64,000 bases of DNA from an uncultured Winogradskyella sp. (lineage in GTDB: Bacteria; Bacteroidota; Bacteroidia; Flavobacteriales; Flavobacteriaceae), in contig NZ_CANMCZ010000005.1 of the NCBI RefSeq assembly GCF_947496485.1, positions 186,001-250,000 of the forward strand. The letters are read 5' to 3'. The notes under the pieces were generated by a model. The model saw nothing but the letters and a program-made list of their open reading frames with translations, ran no database searches and was not told the origin of the DNA. Position 1 is the stretch's first letter; each line of letters opens with the position of its first letter. Below are positions 35,185 through 42,251 of this stretch, in pieces. The translations under genes were made by a program, and so were the position numbers.

Positions 35185-36624
35185 TTAGAAATTAAAGGAT
35201 CTTATAACATCCCATTTAGCATCACTCATAGGTGCTCTTCGGTTTCTAGTTCCATGCCAAACCCACCAAATTATACTTTGGTTTGTTAGATGTGGTGCGG
35301 TAATTTCTAATAGGGCACGAACGTGAGTAGCAGTTTTTCTCCCTCTAGTCATTGTGGCAGAGGCAACAACAATTTTGTTGTTAAAGCCCCTTGTGTCATC
35401 TTGCCATAATTCTACACCTCTCCTTATATAATTTCTATGCGTTTGTTTTACACTACCTGAACTGTCAAATATTTCGTTCAAAGGGGAATACAATTGAGGA
35501 ATTCCAAAATCAGCTCTGCTCATTTCTGACCAAGGAAAACCTCTTACAGCTGTTCCGAAGCTAGATACAGCTACTGTCATATTTCTTTGATGAGCTTGTT
35601 CTAAAGCATAGTCCATAAGAATCCTCATATTTCTTGTATTATCACCACGATTCCATCCTGTAGCTCTTACTCCTCGAATAGGTCCTTCAATATCAAGTAT
35701 AATACCATCACCATTAACCCATTCAACTTTTCTAATCATCCTATCAATGAAGAGCCTATATTGTCTTGCGTTACTATTAGCAGTTGGCCAACCCCAAACA
35801 TAAACTTTTGCATTATCTACATTGTTTTTAAATGTTTCTATATAATCTTGGGTAATGCGTTGACTTTCATTTTGATCTCCTTGAGTAATGCCTCGTACAT
35901 CTTGTGTAGCACCTTTAAAGGCTATCCAAGTAATTCCGTTTTGTTGTGCTCTATTAGCAAAGCCTTCAGCAGTAGGTTCAGCACCTCTAAGGTTTTCTAC
36001 GAACATACCTTTACCCATTGGGATAATGTTATTTTCTCTGTAGTTGGAGTCTGTATTATTATTTGACGTTTCGTTCTCAGAAGTATCTACATCATTGTAT
36101 TCGTAATTACTACCATCTCCATAAATGTCATCAGTACTATTAGATTCTTCCGAACCTCCATTTCTTTGTTTTGATATTACTTCAGAATTATTGTCGTCTT
36201 CTCTTTCATGACTATTGTTTTCGGAATAATTTGAATTATTATTCACAGAATCTTTTCCATTACTGTAATTACTGTCATAATCATCATATGGTGGGTCATT
36301 TATAGGTTCTTCGTTTCTATATTGATTATGCTCTTTTGAATTATTATTACTTCCAGAATCATATCCATTATCATTGTAATTAGAACTATTAGTGTCTTCT
36401 TTTGATGGATAATGACTTGAATTGTTGTAAGACTCAGAATCATATTCGTTAGAACCGTTATTATCACTAGAACTATGCTCATAAGAATGATTAGGTTTAG
36501 TGAAGTTTCTACCTGTAGGATTTTTTGAACCAGAACTTCTTCGGTTATTAGATCTTGTATTCTTAGAATTGTTATTATTACTATTCTTTGAGCGTGTTGT
36601 GTTATTTCTATTTTTTGCTGCCAT
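35185..36624 (-). CDS. Asn/Ser-rich protein with TIM-barrel hydrolase-like domain
   Basis: 479 residues. Residues 1-200 are low complexity (Asn, Ser, Asp, Tyr, Glu), starting very basic (NNTTRSKNSNNNNSKN), with no signal peptide. Residues 205-479 read as a beta/alpha barrel: NGITWIAFKGAT, AKVYVWGWP, GDGIILDIEGP, MTVAVSSFG, FGIPQLYSP, KIVVASATM, QSIIWWVWHG. The DIE at the end of a barrel strand fits the acidic catalytic pairs of GH25/GH18-like lysozymes and chitinases. The neighbour is a peptidoglycan hydrolase, so a glycan target is plausible. Exact family not assigned. Confidence 0.78.
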   Translation of the reverse strand: MAAKNRNNTTRSKNSNNNNSKNTRSNNRRSSGSKNPTGRNFTKPNHSYEHSSSDNNGSNEYDSESYNNSSHYPSKEDTNSSNYNDNGYDSGSNNNSKEHNQYRNEEPINDPPYDDYDSNYSNGKDSVNNNSNYSENNSHEREDDNNSEVISKQRNGGSEESNSTDDIYGDGSNYEYNDVDTSENETSNNNTDSNYRENNIIPMGKGMFVENLRGAEPTAEGFANRAQQNGITWIAFKGATQDVRGITQGDQNESQRITQDYIETFKNNVDNAKVYVWGWPTANSNARQYRLFIDRMIRKVEWVNGDGIILDIEGPIRGVRATGWNRGDNTRNMRILMDYALEQAHQRNMTVAVSSFGTAVRGFPWSEMSRADFGIPQLYSPLNEIFDSSGSVKQTHRNYIRRGVELWQDDTRGFNNKIVVASATMTRGRKTATHVRALLEITAPHLTNQSIIWWVWHGTRNRRAPMSDAKWDVIRSFNF

Positions 36625-36647
36625 AATTTTGTTTTTTTAATATTATA

Positions 36648-37319
36648 CTATTTGTCTTGTGATTTTACTTCTTGGATATATGCCTTGGTTTTACTGTCTA
36701 GAATACCTGTAATTTCAAGGTTTTCAGAAGTAGCTTGTAGATCTTTTATACATTGTTCTGTTTTTGGACCAAAGATGCCATCAGACGTGCCGCAATTAAA
36801 ACCAAGTTGCTTTAAGATGTCTTGTAGTTTAACTACCTCTGTACCTCTGTCTCCTCTTTTGAGGTTTTTTCTTGAAAATGTAATTTCATTAACAAAGCGC
36901 AATCTTCTATAGCCTAAAACTTGTTCTATAGGTTTAGCAGTAATGGAAACCATATCACGTTGATTGCCGCCTAAACAATAAACGCGAGATTTATCTTCGG
37001 AGAATCCTTGAAAGAAGCCTACGTGACCTTTACGAGAATTACGACTTTCTCTCCAAAAGACAACAATATCTCCTGGTTCGGGATCGCTTACCGGAACACC
37101 AACATTTAGCCATGATCTAGCCCATAATGAGTTTGTACGTTCTAGACCTGCTTTATAAGCAACCCAGTTAGTGAATAGACTACACCAAGCAGTTTCGTCT
37201 GAACGGTAATTGTTAAACCCAGATTCTTCAGCGTATCTAATTATTTGAGGATTAGATCTAGAACCTCGCACTTCTTTAACACCAATTTCGGCTGATGCTA
37301 TCTGCATTAAATTTCCCAT
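36648..37319 (-). CDS. Endolysin-like CHAP/NlpC-type peptidase (TIGR02594-like) with peptidoglycan-binding domain
   Basis: 223 residues without signal peptide. The N-terminal 145 residues resemble the TIGR02594 cysteine peptidase group: EIGVKEVRGSRSNPQI, catalytic-type Cys in DETAWCSLFTNWV, GDIVVFWRES and His in KGHVGFFQG. A C-terminal PG_binding_1 domain (about 150-218) begins LKRGDRGTEVVKLQDILKQLGF with DGIFGPKTEQ. It should cut peptide bonds in peptidoglycan. Lack of export signal is typical for phage lysins and injected effectors. First gene of the cassette, divergent from the sigma factor. Confidence 0.85.
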   Translation of the reverse strand: MGNLMQIASAEIGVKEVRGSRSNPQIIRYAEESGFNNYRSDETAWCSLFTNWVAYKAGLERTNSLWARSWLNVGVPVSDPEPGDIVVFWRESRNSRKGHVGFFQGFSEDKSRVYCLGGNQRDMVSITAKPIEQVLGYRRLRFVNEITFSRKNLKRGDRGTEVVKLQDILKQLGFNCGTSDGIFGPKTEQCIKDLQATSENLEITGILDSKTKAYIQEVKSQDK

Positions 37320-37397
37320 AATTTTATATTTTAATGATTAATTACACTCTTTTATAGAAAGCTTTTCAAAAGGTTAACATTTATGAAAAAGAAATAT

Positions 37398-37405
37398 TAA
37401 ATTTG
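37398..37405 (+). promoter_or_regulatory. -7 box (TAAATTTG) of the sigma-factor gene
   Basis: Exact TAnnTTTG match with a TTA 21 bases upstream in place of TTG. It places transcription near 37411, after GTG 37407, so ATG 37443 becomes the preferred start of the sigma-factor gene. The same 120-base region must also drive the divergent minus-strand cassette. Confidence 0.45.
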
Positions 37406-37442
37406 AGTGAATGCGTTAACCATTAAACCTATCAAAACATTA

Positions 37443-38006
37443 ATGCATAAGGAAGACTATATTACACTTAAAGATTTAAAAAAGGGTTCAGATGATATAC
37501 TGCGATTGGTCTATGAGGATAATAGACCAAAGTTTTTAAATTTTGCTAAGCGTTATAATTTACCAGAAGAGGATTTAGTAGATATTTATCAAGAAGCATA
37601 TATTGCTTTTTATGATAATGTAATGAATGGTCGAATAAAAGAATTTACCAGCACTATCTCAACATATATTACAAGTATTGGTAAGTATATGATTTTTGAT
37701 AAATTGAAATATAATAAAAGAATAGTGCATCCAGATTTTGATATTTCTGTTTTAAATAATAAAGACGATTTGATTGATACGCTAGATATAGATAATGAGA
37801 ACCTTACAACTGAGCAACAATTGTTATATAAGCATTTCTCTACATTGGGAAAAAAATGCAAAGAACTATTGGACTTGTTTTATTATCGAGGATTTACCAT
37901 TAAAGATATTTTGATGCATACAGAATACAATTCAGAAAATGTAATTAAAAGCACTAAGTCTAGATGCATGAAAATCCTTAAAGAGCGTATCCTTAATACT
38001 AACTAA
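37443..38006 (+). CDS. Sigma-70 family (ECF-like) RNA polymerase sigma factor
   Basis: 187 residues from ATG 37443 (199 if GTG 37407 is used). Region 2: DLVDIYQEAYIAFYDNVM and TSIGKYMIFDKLK. Region 4: LGKKCKELLDLFYYRGFTIKDILMHTEYNSENVIKS, ending CMKILKERI. It lies 4 bases before an anti-sigma-like membrane protein gene, the usual layout for a signal-responsive sigma system. The target could be the adjacent divergent cassette or the CHAT gene; this is inferred from position only. Confidence 0.85.
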   Translation: MHKEDYITLKDLKKGSDDILRLVYEDNRPKFLNFAKRYNLPEEDLVDIYQEAYIAFYDNVMNGRIKEFTSTISTYITSIGKYMIFDKLKYNKRIVHPDFDISVLNNKDDLIDTLDIDNENLTTEQQLLYKHFSTLGKKCKELLDLFYYRGFTIKDILMHTEYNSENVIKSTKSRCMKILKERILNTN

Positions 38007-38010
38007 TAGC

Positions 38011-38730
38011 GTGAATAAAAGCGAATTACTATACCACTATTTCTCTAATTCTTTAACTAAAGATCAAGAATTACTTTTTGATAAATTATTAAAAGAAGAC
38101 GAAGAATTTAAGAAGCAATTTGAGTTTGAGAGTAATTTAAAACGAGTGGTTAAAGAAAAACGTCATAAAGAGTTGAAGTCTAAATTAAACCAGTTTGAGA
38201 CCAAAGCGAAAATTGAAAAAACAGACAAAAAACCTTCTTTTTCTTATCTGAAAATTGCTGCTTCAATTATTATTTTAATTACAGCAGGTTGGTTTGGGTA
38301 TCAGAATTTTTTTAGTATAAATTATGAAAACCTTTATTCAGAAAATTATAATTCCTATCCTAATACTGTGTATTCTATAACAAGAAGTGATAGTACTAAT
38401 TCACCAGAGCGAGAAGCTTTTGTAGCTTATGAAGCAGCTAATTATCAATTAGCTATAGAAAAGTTTGACAAAGCTAAATCAAAAGATTATTTCAATTTTT
38501 ATAAAGCACAATCTTATTTAAATATAAAACAATATGAAAAAGCCAAGCACTTATTGGAGACTGTAATTAAAACCGACGAAGAGTTTGTTGCAGAATCTCA
38601 TTGGTACATAGCTCTTATATACATCAAAGAGGAGAATAAAACTAAAGCTATAGAGTATTTAAATCAATTGGTTGAAAAGTATAAGTACAAAACAGAAGAA
38701 GCCAAATTATTAATTAAGGCGTTAGACTAG
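38011..38730 (+). CDS. Membrane anti-sigma-like protein with TPR repeats
   Basis: 239 residues, GTG start 4 bases after the sigma gene. The N-terminal 75 residues (LYHYFSNSLTKDQELLFDKLLKEDEEFKKQFEFE) match the cytoplasmic helical head of Bacteroidota anti-sigma proteins. A single membrane segment (SYLKIAASIIILITAGWFGY, about 80-97) follows. The outer part has TPR-like repeats (ANYQLAIEKFDKAKSK; KQYEKAKHLLETVIK; NKTKAIEYLNQLVEKY). It would hold the sigma factor at the membrane and sense a periplasmic partner through TPRs. The CHAT protein next door is also TPR-bearing. Confidence 0.8.
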   Translation: MNKSELLYHYFSNSLTKDQELLFDKLLKEDEEFKKQFEFESNLKRVVKEKRHKELKSKLNQFETKAKIEKTDKKPSFSYLKIAASIIILITAGWFGYQNFFSINYENLYSENYNSYPNTVYSITRSDSTNSPEREAFVAYEAANYQLAIEKFDKAKSKDYFNFYKAQSYLNIKQYEKAKHLLETVIKTDEEFVAESHWYIALIYIKEENKTKAIEYLNQLVEKYKYKTEEAKLLIKALD

Positions 38731-38734
38731 TAAA

Positions 38735-41485
38735 CTAAATTCTATTTTTCTTTCGTTTAAAAAATACACTTAATATAAAAACGAGTAGTATTCCAAGTCC
38801 AAAATAAATCCAATTCTTATTATTGATGACCAAAGCTTCAGTATTTCCTGAAATAATAAATCCAGACCAATAAAACGGATGCGCTAGAGCATTATCTTTA
38901 TTTGTGGATATAAAGTCTAGTTTTGCAAATTGTAAGGCTTGGTCTTTAGTTTTACCTTGAGAAAGATTTTTATAGAAATTATCCATTAGTTGTGATGATG
39001 AAGCATCATTGACTTTCCAGAGTGTGCTTGCAATACTTGTTGTACCACTAAAGTAAAACCCATGAGCCAAACTCATCATACCTTCACCGCGTTTTAGTTT
39101 GCCAATACCACTTTCACATGCACTTAGGGTAACCATACTGGCATTTAATTTAAGGTTATACAAATCGTTAGTATATAAGAGGTTTTCACTTCCGGGATTT
39201 GGTGTAAATGCTAAATAGGAATATTCTGGACTTTCATCATTAAAAATGGCATGAGTTGCCAAATGAATGATACCGTAGTTCTTATTATTGCTATTAAAAT
39301 TACTTAGAGAAGCATTTTCATTCATGAATAACTTGCCTTTAAAATGAGATAAAATATATTCAACCTCTTTTACATTGTTTGGGAGTGCCAAAAGTGCAGA
39401 AGAACTTGAATTGTTAAAACTAGGCGCAAAAGCCAAGATTTTAGTATTACTCTTAGAACTAAGTTTTAGTTGTTTTAATAATGTAGCAGAATTAGTATAG
39501 CTTATGGAATAATCTTCAATTAAATATTTTGAATTGTTACCAAACAAACTTTCAAAGGGTAGATAGTTTAATAAACCATCTGGTATTATTGTAAGTTGCT
39601 GATTTAAGGTGCCTAATAAGTTCTTAGGTATCAGTTTTTGGTAAAGTTTGTTTGATTTTTTTTGTAACAGTTCAATATCAGATTTAGGGTTGGATACAAT
39701 AGCGTAATAATCTTTTAATAGATTTTCAAAATCATCACTTAACTCTAGTTTTTCGAAATGTTTTGAATTTTTTGAAACCGAAAAGGTGAAGATGGCATCA
39801 TTTCCATAAAAATAAGAGAGCACTAAGGTGTTGTTATCTATTTGATTTTGTAATTCTGATAGTGTCGTGACTTTAGTATTGTATTTTACATCGTAATATT
39901 GCGTATAATCAGATTCAATAGTATTAACTAATTGCCTATACTGTTGTTTTAAATCAAATAGTTGGTCTTGTAATTCTGATGTAGATTTTTTATTAATTGC
40001 TTTTTCGATATAGTTGATTTTAGCTTTTAATAAGCTTTCGTTGTCGATAAATTCCTTTGGAATATTGGCAAATGAATTCGCTTGAGTACTAAGAAGAGAT
40101 TCTAATAACAAGGTGCTTTTACTTTTCTCAGAATAGAAAAAAGCCTTGTCAATAAATTTTGAATCTGATGTCTCTAAAAATAAATTGTAAGCTGCTTCAA
40201 TACTATTTTCAAATAGAGGAAATGCATCTTCAATTAAAAATAATTTATCAGCATTATTCTTAAAAGAGGGTTTTATACTATCTAAAATTGAAATGGCTTT
40301 GTCCGAGGCTTCTATTGTTAGTCTATATTTTTTTAAGTCGTTTAAGGATTTTACTTTATACTTTATTGTTTTAAATTGTATTGTTTTGTTGATGACAGAA
40401 CTAATAGTATCTTTTGAAATATATAATAAAGCAGTTTCAAAATTATCTATAGCCTTCAATGGAATATTTTGTCTTTGATAAAGTTTTCCAATTAAATTAT
40501 AAGATTCTGAAACAACTTGTTGGTTTTTTCCTCCCCATTTATCTAGTGACAGGTCTCTATTTTTTTTGAGTAAGTTTAGTGCTCCTTCAGAATCATTATT
40601 TGCTTCATTAAACCTAGATGCTATTTGACAATAAAGGTGGAAAAAATGATTCTCCTTAGGAATTTTAGCTCTTAATTTATGTAAATAATATTTTGCACTA
40701 TCTAACTGATTTAGCTTTGTATAGTTTTCAATAATATTTGCTGTAGTGGTTATTATACTGTTTTCACTTTTTATTTCTTCGTGATAAGGAAGGGTTTTTA
40801 AAAAAAAGTAGTTAGATTTCTTGTAGTTTTTCTCTTCTTGTAATAGGTCTGCATATAAGTTATAAATAGAAAAAAGTAAATCCTTATCACTAGCATAGCG
40901 AAGGGTCATAAACCTAATGGTTTTCTCATAGACAGACTTAGAAGTACTGTATCGTCCTTCATCTGCATAGATTTTTGCTATAGAACTGTAAGCAGCAACA
41001 ACTTCATATTTATTATCAAGACTTAATAAAGAGTCTGGCTTATTTTCTGTTCTAGAAATAATCTTTTGAAAATTGATTAGTGCATAACCATGATTAGCTA
41101 TTTTATAGTTGTAAAACCCTTTTTGATAATTTATATAATTTTTAAAATAAAGACTATCATTTGATTGGTTTATAAATCGTTTTTGGCTAATAGCCAAAGA
41201 GTCTATAAGATTTAAATTAGTTTTTATGGATTCAAAATTGTTTGAGTTTAGAGCTAAATCATTTAATGCAAAATACGCATCAAAAACTTCTGACCAATCT
41301 TCATTTATTGTTGAAATTTGTGCAATTTTTTTATAAAGATTATAGCTCAAGTCTGGCTTGGAATAAAAAAAGAGATCAGCTTTCTCCTTATAAATACTTA
41401 ATTGACTTTTATAATCTTGAGTTTGTGCTAATAATATTGGCCATATATATAAAAGTTTAAAGATGATACATAGCCATGTTTTCAT
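38735..41485 (-). CDS. TPR-CHAT caspase-like protease with C-terminal membrane anchor
   Basis: 916 residues. A signal peptide-like N-terminus (IIFKLLYIWPILLAQT) is followed by TPR repeats to about residue 450 and a coiled linker. The CHAT domain is at about 560-885: the dyad His745 is in IIHLATHAIFND and Cys790 in MVTLSACESGIG, followed by GEGMMSLAHGFYFSGTTS. A C-terminal membrane helix (WIYFGLGILLVFILSVFF) ends in Lys/Arg. The topology puts TPRs and protease outside the cytoplasmic membrane. CHAT proteases are caspase relatives; in other bacteria TPR-CHAT acts as a triggered protease. Convergent with the sigma/anti-sigma pair, 4 bases apart. Confidence 0.88.
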   Translation of the reverse strand: MKTWLCIIFKLLYIWPILLAQTQDYKSQLSIYKEKADLFFYSKPDLSYNLYKKIAQISTINEDWSEVFDAYFALNDLALNSNNFESIKTNLNLIDSLAISQKRFINQSNDSLYFKNYINYQKGFYNYKIANHGYALINFQKIISRTENKPDSLLSLDNKYEVVAAYSSIAKIYADEGRYSTSKSVYEKTIRFMTLRYASDKDLLFSIYNLYADLLQEEKNYKKSNYFFLKTLPYHEEIKSENSIITTTANIIENYTKLNQLDSAKYYLHKLRAKIPKENHFFHLYCQIASRFNEANNDSEGALNLLKKNRDLSLDKWGGKNQQVVSESYNLIGKLYQRQNIPLKAIDNFETALLYISKDTISSVINKTIQFKTIKYKVKSLNDLKKYRLTIEASDKAISILDSIKPSFKNNADKLFLIEDAFPLFENSIEAAYNLFLETSDSKFIDKAFFYSEKSKSTLLLESLLSTQANSFANIPKEFIDNESLLKAKINYIEKAINKKSTSELQDQLFDLKQQYRQLVNTIESDYTQYYDVKYNTKVTTLSELQNQIDNNTLVLSYFYGNDAIFTFSVSKNSKHFEKLELSDDFENLLKDYYAIVSNPKSDIELLQKKSNKLYQKLIPKNLLGTLNQQLTIIPDGLLNYLPFESLFGNNSKYLIEDYSISYTNSATLLKQLKLSSKSNTKILAFAPSFNNSSSSALLALPNNVKEVEYILSHFKGKLFMNENASLSNFNSNNKNYGIIHLATHAIFNDESPEYSYLAFTPNPGSENLLYTNDLYNLKLNASMVTLSACESGIGKLKRGEGMMSLAHGFYFSGTTSIASTLWKVNDASSSQLMDNFYKNLSQGKTKDQALQFAKLDFISTNKDNALAHPFYWSGFIISGNTEALVINNKNWIYFGLGILLVFILSVFFKRKKNRI

Positions 41486-41556
41486 GAATTGTTTTTATAA
41501 CTAGTTTAAGGTTAATAAATACTTTATTTAAGCTTCCTTTTGTATCTAGTAAAAAT

Positions 41557-42066
41557 CTATTCTAGATTGCCTAAAGATTTGGTGTTAATTTCTAAATAGC
41601 TAATTCCATCTATTTTTATAAGTTCAAAATCATCTTTAAACTCATCTGAAATATTGAGTGATTTTAGTATTTCTAACTTGGTTTTATCCTTAAAATCAGG
41701 CCCAATTTTTATGAATCTTAATTTTGGACAACATACAATTCTAGGCCTTTTTGGACAAAATATGCAAGGTCTTCTTTTTACATTAGGACCGATAATAGAC
41801 TTTAAGTCACCTATTTTTATCTTCAACCCTTTTTGTTTATGACTAAGTTTTTCTAATTCTGTAAACTTATTTTTATAAAGAGTAGAATCGTTAACTGATT
41901 TAAGTTTAATTTTTGCTTCAGATATCAAGTTTTCATTATCTGTTTTTTCAGACAATAATTCATAGTATAACAATTCATTGAAAGTGATTGTGTCTTCTTC
42001 AGTTGGTTTATTTTTACATGACGTAATTGCTAAACACGTAATAAACAATAATAGTATAAATCTCAT
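41557..42066 (-). CDS. Lipoprotein with Cys/Pro/Arg-rich patch
   Basis: 169 residues. Signal peptide with lipobox LAITSC (Cys17), then an acidic helical part, then a compact patch KRRPCIFCPKRPRIVCCPKLRF near residue 95-117, holding CxxC and CC, then a polar C-terminal part. The four Cys could bind metal or form disulfides. No family recognised. It precedes the CHAT gene by 71 bases on the same strand and may be its partner. Confidence 0.72.
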   Translation of the reverse strand: MRFILLLFITCLAITSCKNKPTEEDTITFNELLYYELLSEKTDNENLISEAKIKLKSVNDSTLYKNKFTELEKLSHKQKGLKIKIGDLKSIIGPNVKRRPCIFCPKRPRIVCCPKLRFIKIGPDFKDKTKLEILKSLNISDEFKDDFELIKIDGISYLEINTKSLGNLE

Positions 42067-42192
42067 AATTAATAATTTTTAAGGTTGATACATCCATTAA
42101 TGATTGAAGCTTTTATAAAGTTAACATTTTTTGTAGGAGTTACTATAGATCTGTCAATTATTTATTAAACTAATAAACAGGTACTTATAAAT

Positions 42193-42223
42193 AAAAAAGG
42201 CTTCAAGTTTACTTGAAGCCTTT
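42193..42223 (-). terminator. Intrinsic terminator of the metalloprotease gene
   Basis: 12-bp stem AAAGGCTTCAAG / CTTGAAGCCTTT (42196-42207, 42212-42223), loop TTTA, with a T-run on the minus strand. A second hairpin (CTAATGTG / CACATTAG, 42229-42236 and 42248-42255) overlaps the metalloprotease stop codon just upstream. Confidence 0.85.
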
Positions 42224-42251
42224 ATACCCTAATGTGCTATTGTATATCACA

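Noticed and set aside
35761..36066. Plus-strand open frame within the TIM-barrel gene
   Set aside because: Antisense of the coding barrel and repeat region; no start context or homology.
31590..37319. Prophage or tailocin remnant
   Set aside because: Only lysin-like genes are present; no capsid, tail, terminase, integrase or attachment repeats were recognised.
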